The notes below the pieces were generated by a model that did not search any database, had not been told where the DNA came from, and saw nothing but the letters and a program-made list of their open reading frames with translations. DNA of 19,750 bases from an uncultured Desulfobacterium sp. (lineage in GTDB: Bacteria > Desulfobacterota > Desulfobacteria > Desulfobacterales > Desulfobacteraceae). The stretch covers positions 1 through 19,750 of the forward strand of contig CAKZLA010000521.1 of the NCBI GenBank assembly GCA_937124525.1, read 5' to 3'. Positions 8,134 through 15,536 of this stretch are shown one piece after another. Position 1 is the first letter of the stretch. Each line of letters begins with the position of its first letter. Made by a program: the position numbers and the translations under genes.

Positions 8134-8205
8134 GGGGTCAGGCTTGTTTCATCAAAGAATGCTTATTTCAAAGGATAAGAAGCGCAATAATGCAAGCCTG
8201 ACCCC
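8134..8205. repeat. REP-like palindromic unit
   Basis: A perfect 13-bp inverted repeat (GGGGTCAGGCTTG at 8134-8146, CAAGCCTGACCCC at 8193-8205) encloses a 46-base centre. The centre holds a smaller CTTAT/ATAAG stem. GGGGTCAGG-type palindromes are, from memory, common beside REP-associated tyrosine transposase (RAYT) genes in proteobacteria. No transposase is present here. It has no T tract, so it is not a normal terminator. Confidence 0.55.
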
Positions 8206-8281
8206 GTTGGTTCACCAACTGTGACGGGTGGCCCATGTTATGACCACGCCCTTACCTGTTAACTATAAAGAAATAAATTAA

Positions 8282-9346
8282 ATGAAACGAATTTTAATCA
8301 TACGTTCCAGTGCCATTGGTGATGTTGTAATGGCCTCCCCCCTGATAAAGGGGTTGCGAAAAAAATATCCAGATGCCCACATCGCCTGGCTTGCAGACCC
8401 ATCCGTTCAAGATCTTCTGCATCACCACCCGGATCTTGACCAGGTGATCTGCTGGTCCAAAGATCTGTGGAAAAAACACCTGCAACAGGGCCGCGTTATC
8501 TCCCTTGTAAAATCAATCCGTAGGTTTTCCAGATACTTGCGTTCCCAGAAATTTGACGGGGCCATTGATGCCCAGGGGCTGTTTCGCAGCCGTTTTTTTG
8601 CCCTGCTTTCCGGAGCAGGAAAACGGATCGGGTTCCAGTCCGCCGAACCCGGCAAAATGTTCATGACGCGCATCATATCAAAGGGCCCGGATGACAGGGA
8701 TATGAGTTCGGAATATTATCATCTGCTGGAAAGCCTGGGTATTGACACCCATGACTGCCATCCCGAACTCATACTGAGCCCCGGGGATATGGAAAATGCC
8801 CGGGAAAAACTGCGCCGCCACGGGATAACAGGGGATTATGCGGTGATCTGCCCCTTTACCACACGCCCCCAGAAACATTGGCCCGTCCACCGTTGGGCTG
8901 CCCTTGTGAAAGAAATTGAAAACCGCTTGGGCCTTCCTGTTCTCCTCCTGGGAGGCCCTGCCGACAAGGGGGCAAGCCGGGCCATCGCCCCGGGAGGGCA
9001 GGGGCATCCATTTAACCTCACCGGTGAAACAACACTTGGCGAAAGTGCCGCAATCATTCGATGCGCCCGGCTGCTAACAGGTGTGGACACAGGTTTGACC
9101 CATATGGGAACCGCCTTTCACCGGCCCACTATTGCACTGTTCGGTGCAACCCGCCCCTACCTTTACACGAGAAGTCCCCTGACAAAGGTGATGTATCATT
9201 CCACGGAATGCTCACCGTGCAGACGTTCTCCCACATGTGAAGGGGCCTTTCACTGCATGGAATCAATCCATGTCCATGAGGTGTGGAAAAACATTGACGA
9301 ACTTATATCTGTAAAGGAACATCCCCATGCGCGTTCTGCATATTGA
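8282..9346 (+). CDS. ADP-heptose:LPS heptosyltransferase family protein (GT9)
   Basis: A 354-residue GT9 protein of the WaaC/WaaF/WaaQ type, which adds L-glycero-D-manno-heptose from ADP-heptose to the inner core on Kdo-lipid A. It begins RILIIRSSAIGDVV (3-16), where D14 matches the family's proposed catalytic aspartate. The donor-binding half holds GVDTGLTHMG (267-276) and LFGATRP (286-292). Near the C-terminus four cysteines lie in CSPC-x5-C-x5-C (310-325), an arrangement seen in many GT9 proteins. The ribosome site is poor (AAAGAAAT). It is the first gene of a rightward group and overlaps the next gene by 20 bases, so the two are translationally linked. Which heptose position it fills is not clear from sequence. 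Confidence 0.9.
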   Translation: MKRILIIRSSAIGDVVMASPLIKGLRKKYPDAHIAWLADPSVQDLLHHHPDLDQVICWSKDLWKKHLQQGRVISLVKSIRRFSRYLRSQKFDGAIDAQGLFRSRFFALLSGAGKRIGFQSAEPGKMFMTRIISKGPDDRDMSSEYYHLLESLGIDTHDCHPELILSPGDMENAREKLRRHGITGDYAVICPFTTRPQKHWPVHRWAALVKEIENRLGLPVLLLGGPADKGASRAIAPGGQGHPFNLTGETTLGESAAIIRCARLLTGVDTGLTHMGTAFHRPTIALFGATRPYLYTRSPLTKVMYHSTECSPCRRSPTCEGAFHCMESIHVHEVWKNIDELISVKEHPHARSAY

Positions 9347-10418
9347 AACAGGAAAATACCTGTACGGCGGCGCACTTCAGGTATGCCACCTGATCAAGGG
9401 TCTTTCGGATCAGAACATCGAAAGTATTCTTGTCTGCCCACGGCGCAGTGCCATTGGAAGGGCCATGAACGGTAAGGTTCATGTTGTTGAATTACCCGTT
9501 GCAGGAGATCTGGACATCACTTTTTTCCTTGGATTGCTTCGGACCATCCGCAGGACCAGACCGAATATCATCCATGTGCACAGCAGAAGGGGAGCAGATG
9601 TCTGGGGAGGACTTGCCGCCGGGCTGGCCCGGGTTCCTGCGGTTATCACCCGTCGTGTGGATAATCCTGAAAACAGGCTTGCGGTCCGCCTGAAGTACGC
9701 CTGGTATCAACGGATAATTACCATTTCCCAGGGGATCCATCAGGTTTTGCAAAAAGAGGGAATTGATGGGGCCAGGATGAGCTGCATTAAAAGCGCCGTC
9801 GACCACAGGGTGTATGAAAACCGGTGTGACAGAAAATGGCTGGAAACAACCTTTGATATACCGCCGGGAGCCAGGGTCATCGGCATAATTGCACAACTTA
9901 TCCACCGTAAAGGACACCGGTTTCTCCTTTCCGTGATTCCCCGGATACTGGCAAAACACCCGGACACCTTTTTTCTGTTTCTGGGACAGGGACCTTTGCT
10001 TGGCGAGTTAAAAGCCTGGCATGGACACTGCAAAGAAACTTCCAGCAGGATCTGTTTTGCAGGGTTCCGTCATGACCTTGCGCGTATTCTGCCTTGCCTT
10101 TACATGGTTGTTCACCCGGCCACCATGGAAGGCCTTGGGGTATCTCTACTCCAGGCCGCTGCCGCCGGGATTCCCGTTATCGCCAGCCGGGCCGGGGGCA
10201 TTCCGGAAATCGTTTTCCACAACAAAACCGGGCTTCTCATTGAGCCGGGGGACATCGAGGCCCTGGCCAGGGCCGTCATCTCCCTGCTGGATGATCCGGT
10301 TCATGCCGGCAAACTGGGCCGTGCAGGCCGGATGCATGTCCAGACAAATTTTTCCGTTGATAAAATGGTGTCCGGGAACCTGTCGGTGTACCGGGAAATG
10401 CAGGTGCGCCATGGATAA
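9327..10418 (+). CDS. GT4 family glycosyltransferase (LPS core)
   Basis: A 363-residue GT-B protein of family GT4. It has the N-terminal glycine loop YLYGGALQV (11-19) and an HVHSRRG segment. The donor half holds LIHRKGH, with the usual lysine, but glutamine replaces the arginine of the common GRL motif. The catalytic-region motif reads EGLGVSLLQ, so the second glutamate of E-x7-E is glutamine here. Both changes occur in some GT4 subfamilies and need not abolish activity. AAGGA lies 8-9 bases before ATG 9327, inside the end of the heptosyltransferase gene (20-base overlap). The end overlaps the acyltransferase start by 8 bases. This tight packing supports a single operon for core assembly. 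The sugar is not predictable. Confidence 0.9.
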   Translation: MRVLHIETGKYLYGGALQVCHLIKGLSDQNIESILVCPRRSAIGRAMNGKVHVVELPVAGDLDITFFLGLLRTIRRTRPNIIHVHSRRGADVWGGLAAGLARVPAVITRRVDNPENRLAVRLKYAWYQRIITISQGIHQVLQKEGIDGARMSCIKSAVDHRVYENRCDRKWLETTFDIPPGARVIGIIAQLIHRKGHRFLLSVIPRILAKHPDTFFLFLGQGPLLGELKAWHGHCKETSSRICFAGFRHDLARILPCLYMVVHPATMEGLGVSLLQAAAAGIPVIASRAGGIPEIVFHNKTGLLIEPGDIEALARAVISLLDDPVHAGKLGRAGRMHVQTNFSVDKMVSGNLSVYREMQVRHG

Positions 10419-11298
10419 ATGCAAGAATTTTATAATCATCGGTTTCCTTTACATGTGCAGATTTATTCCCGACAACACTGCCATATCCCTGGGGATTGCC
10501 ATGGGAAATCTGCTTCAGAGGGGGATTTGTTTCAGAAAAAAAACCGTTTATGAAAATATCGAACTTATATATCCCCAGTGGACCCCGGAAGAAAAGTGTG
10601 CCTTTATCAAAAAAATATATCTCCATTTTGGACTTTTACTGGTGGAACTTTGCCGCATGCCCTTTATGGATAACAAAAAATTCAAAAAATTATTCATCTA
10701 TCATGGCCTTGAAAACCTGGATGCCGCACTTTCCCATAAAAAAGGGGTGATGGTATTGACAGGACACCTGGGCAACTGGGAATATGGTGCTGCAGCAATG
10801 GCATTGGCGGGATATGATGTGAGACTTGTTGCTAAGGAAATGAGAAATGTTGATAATACAATGCTTTATGGATTAATTCGAACAAGAAAATCGGTAAAAT
10901 GGATCGCAAAAAAGAAGGCGATGTACGGCATTCTCCGGACCCTGCAGGCTAACGCATGCGTGGGGTTTGTAATGGATCAGCATACAAGCCGCACCGAAGG
11001 GGTAACCATTGATTTTCTGGGGCGCCGGGCCCGGGCCTATGCCGGATTATATAACATTGCCAGGAGAGAAAAGGTGCCGGTGGTTCCTGTGTGTTCATGG
11101 CGTGATGATAATATGCGCCACCATCACATTAAAATATTGCCTGGGGTTGAACTGAGCCATGGACATGGTGGGCCGGAGGAGAAATTGCTCCATAATACAC
11201 AGAAATTTATGGACCTGTTTGAAAAAATGATGATGGAGCATCCTGACCAGTGGATCTGGATGCACAGGCGTTGGAAGATACCTGGGGACCAGGTGTAA
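10411..11298 (+). CDS. Lipid A biosynthesis late acyltransferase (LpxL/HtrB family)
   Basis: A 295-residue member of the LpxL/LpxM (HtrB/MsbB) family, which adds a secondary fatty acyl chain from acyl-ACP to Kdo-lipid A at the inner membrane. The H-x4-E catalytic pair is H119 and E124 in TGHLGNWEYG. GFVMDQH and a VPVVPV segment are in the expected places, and the end PDQWIWMHRRWK is a family hallmark. The frame is open back to 10021 but that part lies within the upstream GT4 gene. The true start is ATG 10411, with CAGGTG at 10401-10406, giving normal family length and an 8-base overlap. It closes the heptosyltransferase - GT4 - acyltransferase group. Laurate or myristate preference cannot be read from sequence. 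Confidence 0.9.
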   Translation: MDKCKNFIIIGFLYMCRFIPDNTAISLGIAMGNLLQRGICFRKKTVYENIELIYPQWTPEEKCAFIKKIYLHFGLLLVELCRMPFMDNKKFKKLFIYHGLENLDAALSHKKGVMVLTGHLGNWEYGAAAMALAGYDVRLVAKEMRNVDNTMLYGLIRTRKSVKWIAKKKAMYGILRTLQANACVGFVMDQHTSRTEGVTIDFLGRRARAYAGLYNIARREKVPVVPVCSWRDDNMRHHHIKILPGVELSHGHGGPEEKLLHNTQKFMDLFEKMMMEHPDQWIWMHRRWKIPGDQV

Positions 11299-11565
11299 AG
11301 GGCCAATCTTCATTTATTTCAAGCAAAAAATACGGCATCCTTCATATGAGCCCCAAAGTACTTTACGCTTTTTTTGAAGAAAGCCTTTAAAAATTGGGAA
11401 TGGTCTCAACGACTGTAAATTACTTTTAAAGGATGTCGAATAATCATTAAAAAATCCATTGATCAGGATAGTTAAGGGCGTCTGAGATATTGATTCACCG
11501 TTAGCTTTCACCTTAAACTCTGCCCGATAAATTTCTCTTAGATACTGAAAACATCTTAAAAAAGC

Positions 11566-11594
11566 TTGACTCTTTAGAAAAGGTTGAATAATAG
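11566..11594 (+). promoter_or_regulatory. Candidate promoter for a small transcript
   Basis: TTGACT (11566-11571) lies 17 bases before TAATAG (11589-11594). The -35 matches consensus at five of six bases and the -10 is weak. It lies about 35 bases upstream of a small reading frame with a good ribosome site and about 150 bases before a strong terminator, which together suggest a short transcription unit. Confidence 0.3.
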
Positions 11595-11629
11595 TATGAG
11601 TATTATATTTCTAAAAAGAGGATTTAGTG

Positions 11630-11735
11630 ATGAACCGATATTTTTACTTTTTTATATTTACTTTTCGTAGCGGCTTTTATTTTACAAAGTCTGCTGATGG
11701 GGAGTGTACGTAAAATATCGGAAGATATAACGTGA
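11630..11735 (+). pseudogene. Possible small membrane peptide gene with a frameshift
   Basis: AGAGGA (11616-11621) lies 8 bases before ATG 11630. Read as is, the frame gives 27 residues (MNRYFYFFIF...) and stops at 11713. The +1 frame stays open to TGA 11733-11735 and reads as a plausible membrane peptide tail (VAAFILQSLLMGSVRKIS). Dropping one T from the run at 11641-11645 would join the start to that tail and give a 34-residue single-pass peptide. It may be a sequencing indel, a decayed gene, or chance. A strong terminator starts six bases after the second stop, which supports a real transcription unit. Function is unknown. Confidence 0.3.
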
Positions 11736-11740
11736 ATACA

Positions 11741-11788
11741 AACCATGGGCAGACTGAGATCTCAGTGAACCCATGGTTTTTTTATTTT
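11741..11788 (+). terminator. Rho-independent terminator
   Basis: The stem AACCATGGG (11741-11749) pairs with CCCATGGTT (11770-11778). The loop itself contains the perfect palindrome ACTGAGATCTCAGT (11752-11765). A T-rich tract (TTTTTTTATTTT) follows directly. Confidence 0.85.
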
Positions 11789-11823
11789 AAGGGCTGTGGG
11801 TTTATACCTTCAGCCCTTTTTTT
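11789..11823 (+). terminator. Second, tandem Rho-independent terminator
   Basis: AAGGGCTG (11789-11796) pairs with CAGCCCTT (11811-11818) around a 14-base loop and continues into a run of T to 11823. It follows the first terminator directly, so transcription from the left should stop very efficiently here. Confidence 0.8.
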
Positions 11824-12087
11824 AGCGGGTTTGTTAGGCTTGGATGTTGATGGATCTGCGCTTTCCGGCAATCCGGCCTGCTTTAAAGGGACCTGATCCC
11901 GGTTATTGCCCTGGATTTTTTGGTTTTACTTCACATTTTAGTGTCCTTTGTAACGTTTCAACGGCTTTTTATACTTTTGGTGGGGATAATGCCCTGAAAA
12001 TTGGAATTATCAATTTTTATAAGTGTGAACTGTCCAATGAAGATTGTCGTATTTTTAATAGATACTTAACTTAAGGAGATTGTTCAA

Positions 12088-12291
12088 ATGTTGTTGCGAA
12101 AAACCACAATCGTTGTTCTGGTGATGTTACTTTGTCTCTCCCCGGCGATACTGCTGGCCAAGTCCGTGTATAAGGTGGGGGGGATATTTTCCTCAACGGG
12201 AAGAGCCTCTTTCCTGGGAGACCCGGAAAAGAAGACCATGGAGATGATGGTTGAAAAAATTAATGCCGCTGGCGGCATTGATGGCCACAAA
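12088..12291 (+). CDS. Branched-chain amino acid ABC transporter binding protein, N-terminal fragment
   Basis: AAGGAG lies 9 bases before ATG 12088. The protein starts with a clear signal peptide (charged LLRK, then a hydrophobic core to about A24). It continues with the first strand and helix of a LivJ/LivK-type periplasmic binding protein: YKVGGIFSSTGRASFLGD, then MMVEKINAAGGIDGHK. Family members run to about 370-400 residues, but here only 68 residues remain before an immediate TGA (12292-12294). The family sequence would continue after GHK, so the gene is cut by the junction with foreign sequence rather than naturally short. An intact copy would bind leucine/isoleucine/valine or a related ligand in the periplasm. 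No partner permease or ATPase genes are visible. Confidence 0.8.
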
Positions 12292-13041
12292 TGAAAAAGC
12301 GGTCGCAAACGGTCCCATGTATAACATGACCCACCAAAACGTAGTGCTGAAGTCGCCAGTGAAGCCTCCTTCAAAGTAATACGCCAAAGGAATCAGACAA
12401 ACGCTCGCGAGCAACATTTGCCAAGGCGCCAGTTGGTAAGCATTGCTATCCCCTTTATGATGGCGAAGGTGCAAAATACACAGCGCCCAACATAGGGAAC
12501 AAAACAGCAGTAACGCATTGCCTTGTAGTATGGCTGTATCACGCCAATCCATGGTGGCAGGATTCAGCAAAATGAGTACGCCAACAAACCCAATCACGGT
12601 ACCCGCGATCTGCATCGTACTAAAGCGCTCCCGCAACACGAACAGAGCAATCGGCGTCACCCACAAAGGTGTGGTGTAACCCAATACCGCCGAACGCCCT
12701 GCCGAGACGCTTAACATGGCAATCGCCCCTAGGGCAGTGAACATCATCATCTGTACCAAGCCAACGCTGGCGACAATCGGAAAGTCTTTGCGTGTTGGCA
12801 GTTTCACCTTGCCTGTAATGGCCTGCAACGAGAATAAGCAAACACATCCCATTACGAATCGTACGGCCGCAAACCAAAGCGGTGAAATATGTTCTAAACC
12901 CAGTTTCATCACTGGCCAATTGCCACCCAGCGCCACGACCGCTAACGCAAACATTAGGACGATTTTCAGTTGGTTAGGCAACGAAATTTGAAAGCGTTTC
13001 AGGCTGAAAATAGGATGGTTTTGCGTGGATGTAGATGGCAT
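12292..13041 (-). CDS. DMT superfamily EamA transporter, C-terminus lost at junction
   Basis: This drug/metabolite exporter has two EamA repeats and about ten predicted membrane helices. Recognisable segments are ALGGNWPVMKLGL near residue 37, the first-repeat end SAGRSAVLGYTTPLWV, and YMGPFATAFSF at the end of the genuine part. About 250 residues are genuine. After AFSF the family sequence (normally a Trp follows) is lost. The frame merely runs on antisense through the binding-protein gene to 12193, adding about 32 meaningless residues. Some 40-50 residues with the last one or two helices are missing, so the protein would not be functional as drawn. The start ATG 13039-13041 has GAGGTG upstream. 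It is divergent from an Lrp/AsnC gene, a common pairing in which the regulator controls amino acid or metabolite export. Confidence 0.85.
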
Positions 13042-13168
13042 AGATCACCTCGAAATTTGATCTAACCATTGTAATTTCTGCCGCCGAGTTTTATTTTCCT
13101 ATTATCTCTCTTAAATCTCTGAATTAGAGAAAATTTACCCTTCAAAATTAAATTTTAAAGAAAATGTC

Positions 13169-13660
13169 ATGAGCCAGCTTGATAAAACCGATATATTGAT
13201 TCTTAACCAAATCCAAGAAAATGCTCGCATCACCCACGCTGAGCTCGCCAAAGCGGTTAACTTGTCCACCACGCCTTGCTACAACCGTATCAAAGCCATG
13301 GAAGAGAAAGGGCTTATTAAGCAACAGGTGACCCTGCTGGAAGCAGAGAAGCTGGGCCTAACGCTGAACGTATTTATCCACGTTACCCTTGAGAAACAAG
13401 TAGAAGAAGCATTACAGAGCTTTGAAGAAGCGATCAGTGATCGCCCTGAAGTGATGGAGTGTTATCTTATGACAGGGGATGAGGATTACTTATTACGTGT
13501 GGTCGTACCGAATATGAAAGCACTGGAGAAATTTATCCTCCAGTACCTTTCAAAGATTCCCTGCGTCGCCAGCATTCGCTCTAGCTTTGCCTTAAAACAA
13601 GTGCGCTACAAAACTGCTTTGCCACTGCCAGAACAGGGATTAACGCTGCATTTGGACTAG
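13169..13660 (+). CDS. Lrp/AsnC family transcriptional regulator
   Basis: A 163-residue protein with the standard two-domain layout. The N-terminal winged helix-turn-helix spans about residues 4-60, with [15 protein letters not shown] and the recognition helix around [12 protein letters not shown]. The C-terminal RAM/ligand domain holds the conserved turn [16 protein letters not shown]. Such regulators form dimers and higher oligomers and respond to amino acids. The gene is divergent from the EamA exporter with a 127-base A/T-rich spacer, so it probably regulates that exporter and itself. The ribosome site is weak (AAAGAAAA). The end is convergent with the ion-channel gene, only 7 bases apart, across a hairpin. 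Confidence 0.92.
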   Translation: MSQLDKTDILILNQIQENARITHAELAKAVNLSTTPCYNRIKAMEEKGLIKQQVTLLEAEKLGLTLNVFIHVTLEKQVEEALQSFEEAISDRPEVMECYLMTGDEDYLLRVVVPNMKALEKFILQYLSKIPCVASIRSSFALKQVRYKTALPLPEQGLTLHLD

Positions 13661-13674
13661 CCTACTGCTAGTCC
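13654..13674. terminator. Hairpin spanning two convergent stop codons
   Basis: GGACTAGC (13654-13661) and GCTAGTCC (13667-13674) form a perfect 8-bp stem with a 5-base loop. Each arm contains the TAG stop of one of the two convergent genes (regulator and channel). There is no T tract on either side, so it may act as a bidirectional transcript end or RNA-stabilising structure rather than a classical terminator. Confidence 0.45.
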
Positions 13675-14486
13675 TTGCGATCCAGTTTGTCGCTCAGGGC
13701 TTGCACTTGTTGCTGTAGTTGCGAGATTTGCTCAACCAAGGCTTGATGATGATCCTCTTGGTGCTGCTGTTCTTCAGCGGATGTCTCGCGGCTCATTACC
13801 TCTAGCACCACACCTACCATCATATTCAAGAACACAAACGCGGTTAAGAAGATAAACACCACGTAGTACATCCAGCTCAGTGGGTATACAGCCATCGTCT
13901 CATACATGACGTCGGTCCAATCTTCGAACGTGGCGATGCGGAACAAGGTCAACATGGAAATGGCGATATCACCCCACAGCGTTTCGTTGATGTCCTCAAA
14001 AAAGATCGACCCCATTGCACCAAAAATATAGAAGATGATGAACATCAATAAGGCGATGTAGCCCATCTTCGGAATGGCTTTTAGCAAGGCGTTAATCAAC
14101 ACTCGTAGATCTGGGATGATCGATACCAGTCGCAGCACTCGTAATACGCGCAACAGACGCGCCACTAGCACCATGTCAGTATTGGATATCGGCACTAAAC
14201 TACCAATGACGATGACGGAATCAAATAGGTTCCAAGGATCTTTGAAGAACTCACGTTTGCGTTCATAGGTGATAAATCGCAATAGTATTTCTGCGAGGAA
14301 AAACACGGTGATCAGCGTATCAAGATAGTTAATCGCCAGCTCAACGGAATACGGGAGCGGGTAGGTTTTTGCCCCCACTGTTAAGGCCGCAATAATGATG
14401 ATGCTGATTATAAAGCCTTGGAACCAAACGCTGCGCTCAACACGCTTAAAGACGTCAAACCAAGACTGAGAACGGGCCGTAGTCAT
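13668..14486 (-). CDS. Voltage-gated cation channel (bacterial NaChBac-like ion_trans protein)
   Basis: A 272-residue single-repeat, six-helix channel subunit that would form a tetramer in the inner membrane. S4 carries four arginines at every third position (R110, R113, R116, R119 in RLLRVLRVLRL). S2 and S3 have counter-charges (E66, D89). The pore loop reads TFEDWTD (186-192), where bacterial sodium channels such as NaChBac have TLESWAS. The extra acidic residues leave Na+ or Ca2+ preference open. The C-terminal tail (about 235-268) is rich in Glu/Gln heptads and looks like the coiled coil that assembles such tetramers. The gene stands alone on the minus strand, convergent with the regulator and 108 bases downstream of a small hypothetical gene. 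Confidence 0.9.
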   Translation of the reverse strand: MTTARSQSWFDVFKRVERSVWFQGFIISIIIIAALTVGAKTYPLPYSVELAINYLDTLITVFFLAEILLRFITYERKREFFKDPWNLFDSVIVIGSLVPISNTDMVLVARLLRVLRVLRLVSIIPDLRVLINALLKAIPKMGYIALLMFIIFYIFGAMGSIFFEDINETLWGDIAISMLTLFRIATFEDWTDVMYETMAVYPLSWMYYVVFIFLTAFVFLNMMVGVVLEVMSRETSAEEQQHQEDHHQALVEQISQLQQQVQALSDKLDRKD

Positions 14487-14594
14487 TACCTGATATTACT
14501 CCTAAGAAAATACTCACAATGAGCGAAGAGTACCTTCAGACAATGACGAAAGGAATAGGATCCGTGGATAAGAGCTTTTTTAGTTACAGCAAAT

Positions 14595-14870
14595 TTAGCT
14601 GCGCTTCACACGCACGACTTTCATAACTTCCATATCGATCCCAGCAACGGACTCTTGAGCAGGGTAATAGGTCAGGTTTACACGTGCGCCTCGTAGCGAG
14701 TGGTACTTTCCTTGACGTTTAAAGCGGAATGGCACGTCATAACCTTCGATCATCAAAGTATGCAGCACCCAGTCTTCTTGATTACGTTGTACATGGGATT
14801 TAACTTTCATTGCGTCGCTATGAATGAGGCCGGGATGCTTAGTGATCAGGGCTTCGGGTTTGGATTTCAT
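14595..14870 (-). CDS. Conserved small hypothetical protein
   Basis: A 91-residue soluble protein without signal peptide or membrane segment. GGAG lies 8 bases before ATG 14870, and composition matches its neighbours, so it is very likely a real gene. The C-terminal half is basic with alternating hydrophobic residues (VPFRFKRQGKY, GARVNLTYYPA, DMEVMKVVRVK), suggesting a small beta-rich fold. I do not recognise a family and assign no function. It lies alone between the channel and the MscS-like gene, with spacers of about 108 and 86 bases. Confidence 0.75.
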   Translation of the reverse strand: MKSKPEALITKHPGLIHSDAMKVKSHVQRNQEDWVLHTLMIEGYDVPFRFKRQGKYHSLRGARVNLTYYPAQESVAGIDMEVMKVVRVKRS

Positions 14871-14956
14871 GGAACTCTCCTACCGAGCTTGTGGTGTGAA
14901 ATGTTAGACGAGGCCATATAGTATGCCACAAACCCGATCGACTGAGTAAATTTTGA

Positions 14957-15523
14957 TCAATTTTTACTTATTTCTGTTGCACCATTGTCACCTTTTGCAA
15001 CGTCTTTGAGTAACGTTGAATGCTGTTTCGCTTCGGCTTCATTACGATAGCGGATAACCCCTTTTTGCAAAATCATACTGTTTGGATACGTCACAGTGTC
15101 GCCCGTTAGACGAGTGATGATCACATGAAAGCTGGTAATTTCATGAATTTGTCCAAGAATCTCTTCGTCTTTATCTACGACTTTTATCCAGTCCCCAACT
15201 CGATAAGGGAACCCGAAAAAGATAATCAAACTGGCTGTGACGTTACTTAAAATCGACCATTGAGCGAATAAGGCAATACCGACTACGGCAAATACAGAGG
15301 AGAAAAAGACCGCTAATTGACCATACCCAACGCCTAACACGACACAAAACAGGAAGACAAACACTGCGGTTAAGGCAAGATTCACCATCTTTGAGATCAA
15401 ACTAACCCGCAAATCATTCAACGAGCGACGCAAACCCACCGAGTGAATGGCTTTTGAAATTAATCGCAGCACTACGACATAAGCCAAGACTAATAACGCG
15501 AGCAAACCTATTTGCACCAACAT
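14957..15523 (-). CDS. Small-conductance mechanosensitive channel (MscS family)
   Basis: A 188-residue MscS-type protein of the inner membrane. Two leading hydrophobic segments are followed by the pore helix and the start of the beta domain: FFSSVFAVVGIALFAQWS, then SNVTASLIIFFGFPYRVGDWI. Next come the small beta domain and a short C-terminal tail. It lacks most of the cytoplasmic vestibule of E. coli MscS (286 residues), so it is a short form. I start at ATG 15523. GGAG lies 8 bases upstream, right after the stop of the upstream AEC gene. The frame is open to a TTG at 15547, but that would overlap the AEC gene. The 13-base spacing indicates an operon with the carrier. The role would be release of solutes under osmotic downshift. 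Confidence 0.87.
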   Translation of the reverse strand: MLVQIGLLALLVLAYVVVLRLISKAIHSVGLRRSLNDLRVSLISKMVNLALTAVFVFLFCVVLGVGYGQLAVFFSSVFAVVGIALFAQWSILSNVTASLIIFFGFPYRVGDWIKVVDKDEEILGQIHEITSFHVIITRLTGDTVTYPNSMILQKGVIRYRNEAEAKQHSTLLKDVAKGDNGATEISKN

Positions 15524-15536
15524 GCTATGCACTCCA

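Larger units (their letters stand above)
7635..8281. other. 647-base intergenic region between divergent LPS genes
   Basis: This A/T-rich spacer separates waaA (leftward) from the heptosyltransferase (rightward) and holds no convincing reading frame. It contains an IS66-type MITE at 7679-7791 with a sigma-70-like promoter facing waaA, and a REP-like palindrome at 8134-8205. A short palindrome (GTTGGT/ACCAAC) lies at 8206-8219. Nothing recognisable was found at 7800-8133. No strong promoter for the rightward genes is obvious; a TATAAA at about 8263 lies very close to the start codon. Confidence 0.7.
11299..12087. other. 789-base region without a clear gene
   Basis: This stretch follows the acyltransferase and is A/T-rich in its first half. 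11299-11560 shows nothing beyond a weak inverted repeat (CGGCATCCTT at 11333-11342 against AAGGATGTCG at 11429-11438). 11566-11594 is a possible promoter and 11630-11735 a possible broken small gene, followed by two strong terminators at 11741-11788 and 11789-11823. 11824-12070 is an untranslated lead-in to the binding-protein gene at 12088, without a recognisable riboswitch or operator. Confidence 0.6.

Noticed and set aside
10021..10410. N-terminal extension of the acyltransferase frame
   Set aside because: It lies wholly within the GT4 gene in another frame. The acyltransferase has normal length and a ribosome site from ATG 10411.
11314..11511. Minus-strand 65-codon frame in the gap after the acyltransferase
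   Set aside because: No good ribosome site, a low-complexity A/T-rich sequence and no recognisable motif; most likely chance.
11844..12074. Plus-strand 76-codon frame before the binding-protein gene
   Set aside because: No convincing ribosome site and irregular composition; it looks like leader sequence.
12193..12291. Continuation of the EamA reading frame for 32 codons past the junction
   Set aside because: It is antisense to the binding-protein fragment and has none of the helix pattern expected at the end of an EamA protein. It is a by-product of the join.
12275..12300. Genuine recent horizontal transfer or genomic island boundary at the junction
   Set aside because: No integrase, transposase, tRNA, direct repeat or island-type gene lies near it, and both genes are cut at the same point. 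Held only as a minority alternative to a chimeric contig.
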